A DNA stretch of 7,371 nt, taken from positions 1-7,371 of the forward strand of contig JAJXSQ010000104.1 in assembly GCA_021784495.1 (NCBI GenBank), written 5' to 3'. Shown here in pieces: positions 5,928 to 7,371 of the stretch (positions within the stretch are counted from its first letter, which is position 1; each line of letters opens with the position of its first letter). A program made the position numbers and the translations under genes. Below the pieces are notes generated by a model. It was given only the letters and a program-made list of their open reading frames with translations. It was not told the origin of the DNA and searched no databases. Source of the stretch: Myxococcales bacterium. GTDB lineage: Bacteria; Myxococcota; Myxococcia; Myxococcales; Anaeromyxobacteraceae.

Positions 5928-7371
5928 CCGGCCGCGCGACCGGCGGCTCCGCCTCGAAGGGCCCGTCGACCGCCACCGACCAGAGGTCCTGCGGATCTCC
6001 GGCGACCGTCCGGGCGGCGAACAGCCCGGCGAGCATGGAGTGGTCCATGTTGTTGTACCGGTGGGTGCCGTTGCGGCCCGCCACCACCAGGTTTCCGAGC
6101 CCCTCCAGCCAGCGGCGGATGGTGGCGAGCCGCTGGCGGTGCCCGGGATCGTAGACCGGGTAGGCGTCGCGCATCCGGACCACGTGCCCGCCGGCGATCC
6201 GCCCCGGGGCTCCGAGGCCGAGCGACGCGAGCTCGATCGCGGCGAGGGAGATCAGCGCCGCGTCGGGGCTCTCCCAGAGGTCGTCGCCCGCCGCGCAGAA
6301 GTACTCCAGGCCGACGCAGGCGCGATCCGGCGACGGGACGAGCTCCGGGCTCCAGGCCCGGAAGTTCTGGACGCGTCCGGCGCGGAGCCCCCGGTCGTGG
6401 AGGTAGAGCCAGGTGTCGGGGAACGGGTCGGGCCCCTCGAGGACCAGCGCGACCTGGAGGAAGTCCCGGTAGCGGAGCCCGGCGGCGGCCGCCCGCACCT
6501 CGGCCGGGGCCGCCGGCTCGAAGGCCCGGACGAGATCTCGCAGCGGGATCGTGGAGACGAGGTGCGAGGGCGCGAGGGTCGTGGCGCCGCGGGCGCCGGC
6601 GGTCTCGACCTCGACCACGGCGCCGGCCCGGTGGCGGATCCGGACGAGCCGCTCCCCCAGGCGAACGCGGCCGCCGGCGTCCTCCACCCCCCGGCGCATC
6701 CGCTCCCAGAGCATGCCCGGCCCGAGGCGGGGGTACTCGAACTCGGTGACGAGCGTCCGCTGGCCCCCGCGCCCGCGCCGGAGGGCGTCGGCCAGGGCGC
6801 TCCGGAGGGAGAGCCCCCGGATCCGCTGCGCCGCCCACTCGGCGTCGATGTCCTCGCAGGGGAGCCCCCAGACCTTCTCGGTGTAGCCCCGGAAGAAGGT
6901 CTCGAACAGGCGTCGCCCGAACTGGTTGGTCAGCCAGTCGGCGATGCTCGCCTCGGGGCGGATCGGGCGGAGGCGGGCGCGCGCGAACGAGAGGCCGATG
7001 CGACCGCCCTCGACGAGCCCCAGCCCGGCGAGCGCGCTCCGGAGGGTGATCGGGTAGTCGAAGAACCTGCCGTGGAAGAGGATCCGGGAGCGCCGCCGCC
7101 TGGTGATGAGGTCGGCGCCGAGGAGCTCCTCCCAGAGCGCGCGGACCTCGGGGACCCGGGTGAAGAAGCGGTGCCCCCCGACGTCGAACCGGAAGCCGTC
7201 GCGCTCCACGGTGCGCGCCAGCCCGCCGACGCCGTCGCCGGCCTCGAGGAGCTCCACCGCGCGCCCGGCGCGGGCGAGGGCGAGCGAGGCCGTCAGGCCC
7301 GCGGGGCCGGCGCCGGCGACGACCACCGGCGGCCGGACGCCGCTCGCCGGGGGAGAGGGGGGCGCGGGAGC
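5920..7371 (-). CDS. FAD-dependent oxidoreductase, PRK07208-type (amine oxidase/UGM-like fold); 5' end open at window edge
   Basis: This flavoenzyme has the N-terminal FAD-binding fold with GAGPAG and, about 20 residues on, LLEAGDGVGG, whose Glu typically binds the FAD ribose. These are followed by RFDVGGHRFFT and a FFDYPITLRSA segment like that of UDP-galactopyranose mutase relatives. Further family marks are YTEKVWGLPC, YPRLGPGMLWERM, LYLHDRG, GLEYFCAAGD and the C-terminal FAD motif GRNGTHRYNNMDHSML. This pattern matches the PRK07208 group of uncharacterised FAD proteins, often loosely annotated as amine oxidase or protoporphyrinogen oxidase. The true substrate is unknown to me. The firm minimum is GTG 7326 to TGA 5922-5920 (468 residues). 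That GTG has no clear ribosome binding site and would leave only three residues before the FAD motif. The frame stays open to the edge through a Pro/Ala/Ser-rich stretch, so the start may lie outside the window. Confidence 0.88.
   Translation of the reverse strand, partial: APAPPSPPASGVRPPVVVAGAGPAGLTASLALARAGRAVELLEAGDGVGGLARTVERDGFRFDVGGHRFFTRVPEVRALWEELLGADLITRRRRSRILFHGRFFDYPITLRSALAGLGLVEGGRIGLSFARARLRPIRPEASIADWLTNQFGRRLFETFFRGYTEKVWGLPCEDIDAEWAAQRIRGLSLRSALADALRRGRGGQRTLVTEFEYPRLGPGMLWERMRRGVEDAGGRVRLGERLVRIRHRAGAVVEVETAGARGATTLAPSHLVSTIPLRDLVRAFEPAAPAEVRAAAAGLRYRDFLQVALVLEGPDPFPDTWLYLHDRGLRAGRVQNFRAWSPELVPSPDRACVGLEYFCAAGDDLWESPDAALISLAAIELASLGLGAPGRIAGGHVVRMRDAYPVYDPGHRQRLATIRRWLEGLGNLVVAGRNGTHRYNNMDHSMLAGLFAARTVAGDPQDLWSVAVDGPFEAEPPVARPVR

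Noticed and set aside
5132..6154. Plus-strand open frame overlapping ccsA and running past it
   Set aside because: CcsA signature motifs lie in another frame, and the part beyond 5927 is antisense to the oxidoreductase.
5920..7326. Minus-strand flavoenzyme as protoporphyrinogen oxidase (HemY) tied to heme supply
   Set aside because: The sequence pattern fits the PRK07208 group with UGM-like features rather than genuine HemY, and it is on the opposite strand outside the operon. A heme role would be guilt by association.

Overview
The window is very GC-rich DNA (clearly above 70% by eye) that is almost entirely coding. Half of the plus-strand starts are GTG, and nearly every same-strand junction is a 4-base ATGA or GTGA stop/start overlap. 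Together with a System II cytochrome c maturation pair and a sensor kinase carrying a CxxCH motif, this suggests a cytochrome-rich, high-GC Gram-negative bacterium. Myxococcota (Anaeromyxobacter-like) or Desulfobacterota are my best guesses, but there is no rRNA or other taxonomic marker here.

Layout: (1) bases 2-73 are the last 23 codons of an upstream gene ending in a hydrophobic tail. (2) 70-645 encodes a small membrane-anchored protein with a DUF4367-like extracytoplasmic part. (3) 642-2540 encodes a 632-residue membrane histidine kinase with a double-PAS (dCache-like) periplasmic sensor, HAMP, HisKA_3 and HATPase domains; the sensor carries a c-type heme attachment motif, C260-D-G-C-H264. 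(4) 2537-3190 encodes its NarL/FixJ-type response regulator. (5) After a 78-base gap, the only real gap in the window, come resB (3269-4549), an unrecognised predicted lipoprotein (4546-5100) and ccsA (5097-5927). (6) On the minus strand, converging on ccsA with an 8-base overlap of the gene ends, is an FAD-dependent oxidoreductase of the PRK07208 type (5920 to the right edge).

How they may work together: ResB and CcsA form the System II (Ccs) heme export and cytochrome c synthase. The kinase would itself need that machinery to attach heme to its sensor domain. The arrangement therefore suggests a two-component system that reads redox state, a gas ligand or heme-loading status through a covalently bound heme, and sits next to the maturation genes it depends on and might control. 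The two proteins of unknown function, the DUF4367-like protein before the kinase and the lipoprotein inside the resB-ccsA pair, are the candidates for undescribed accessory parts. The minus-strand flavoenzyme is probably unrelated.
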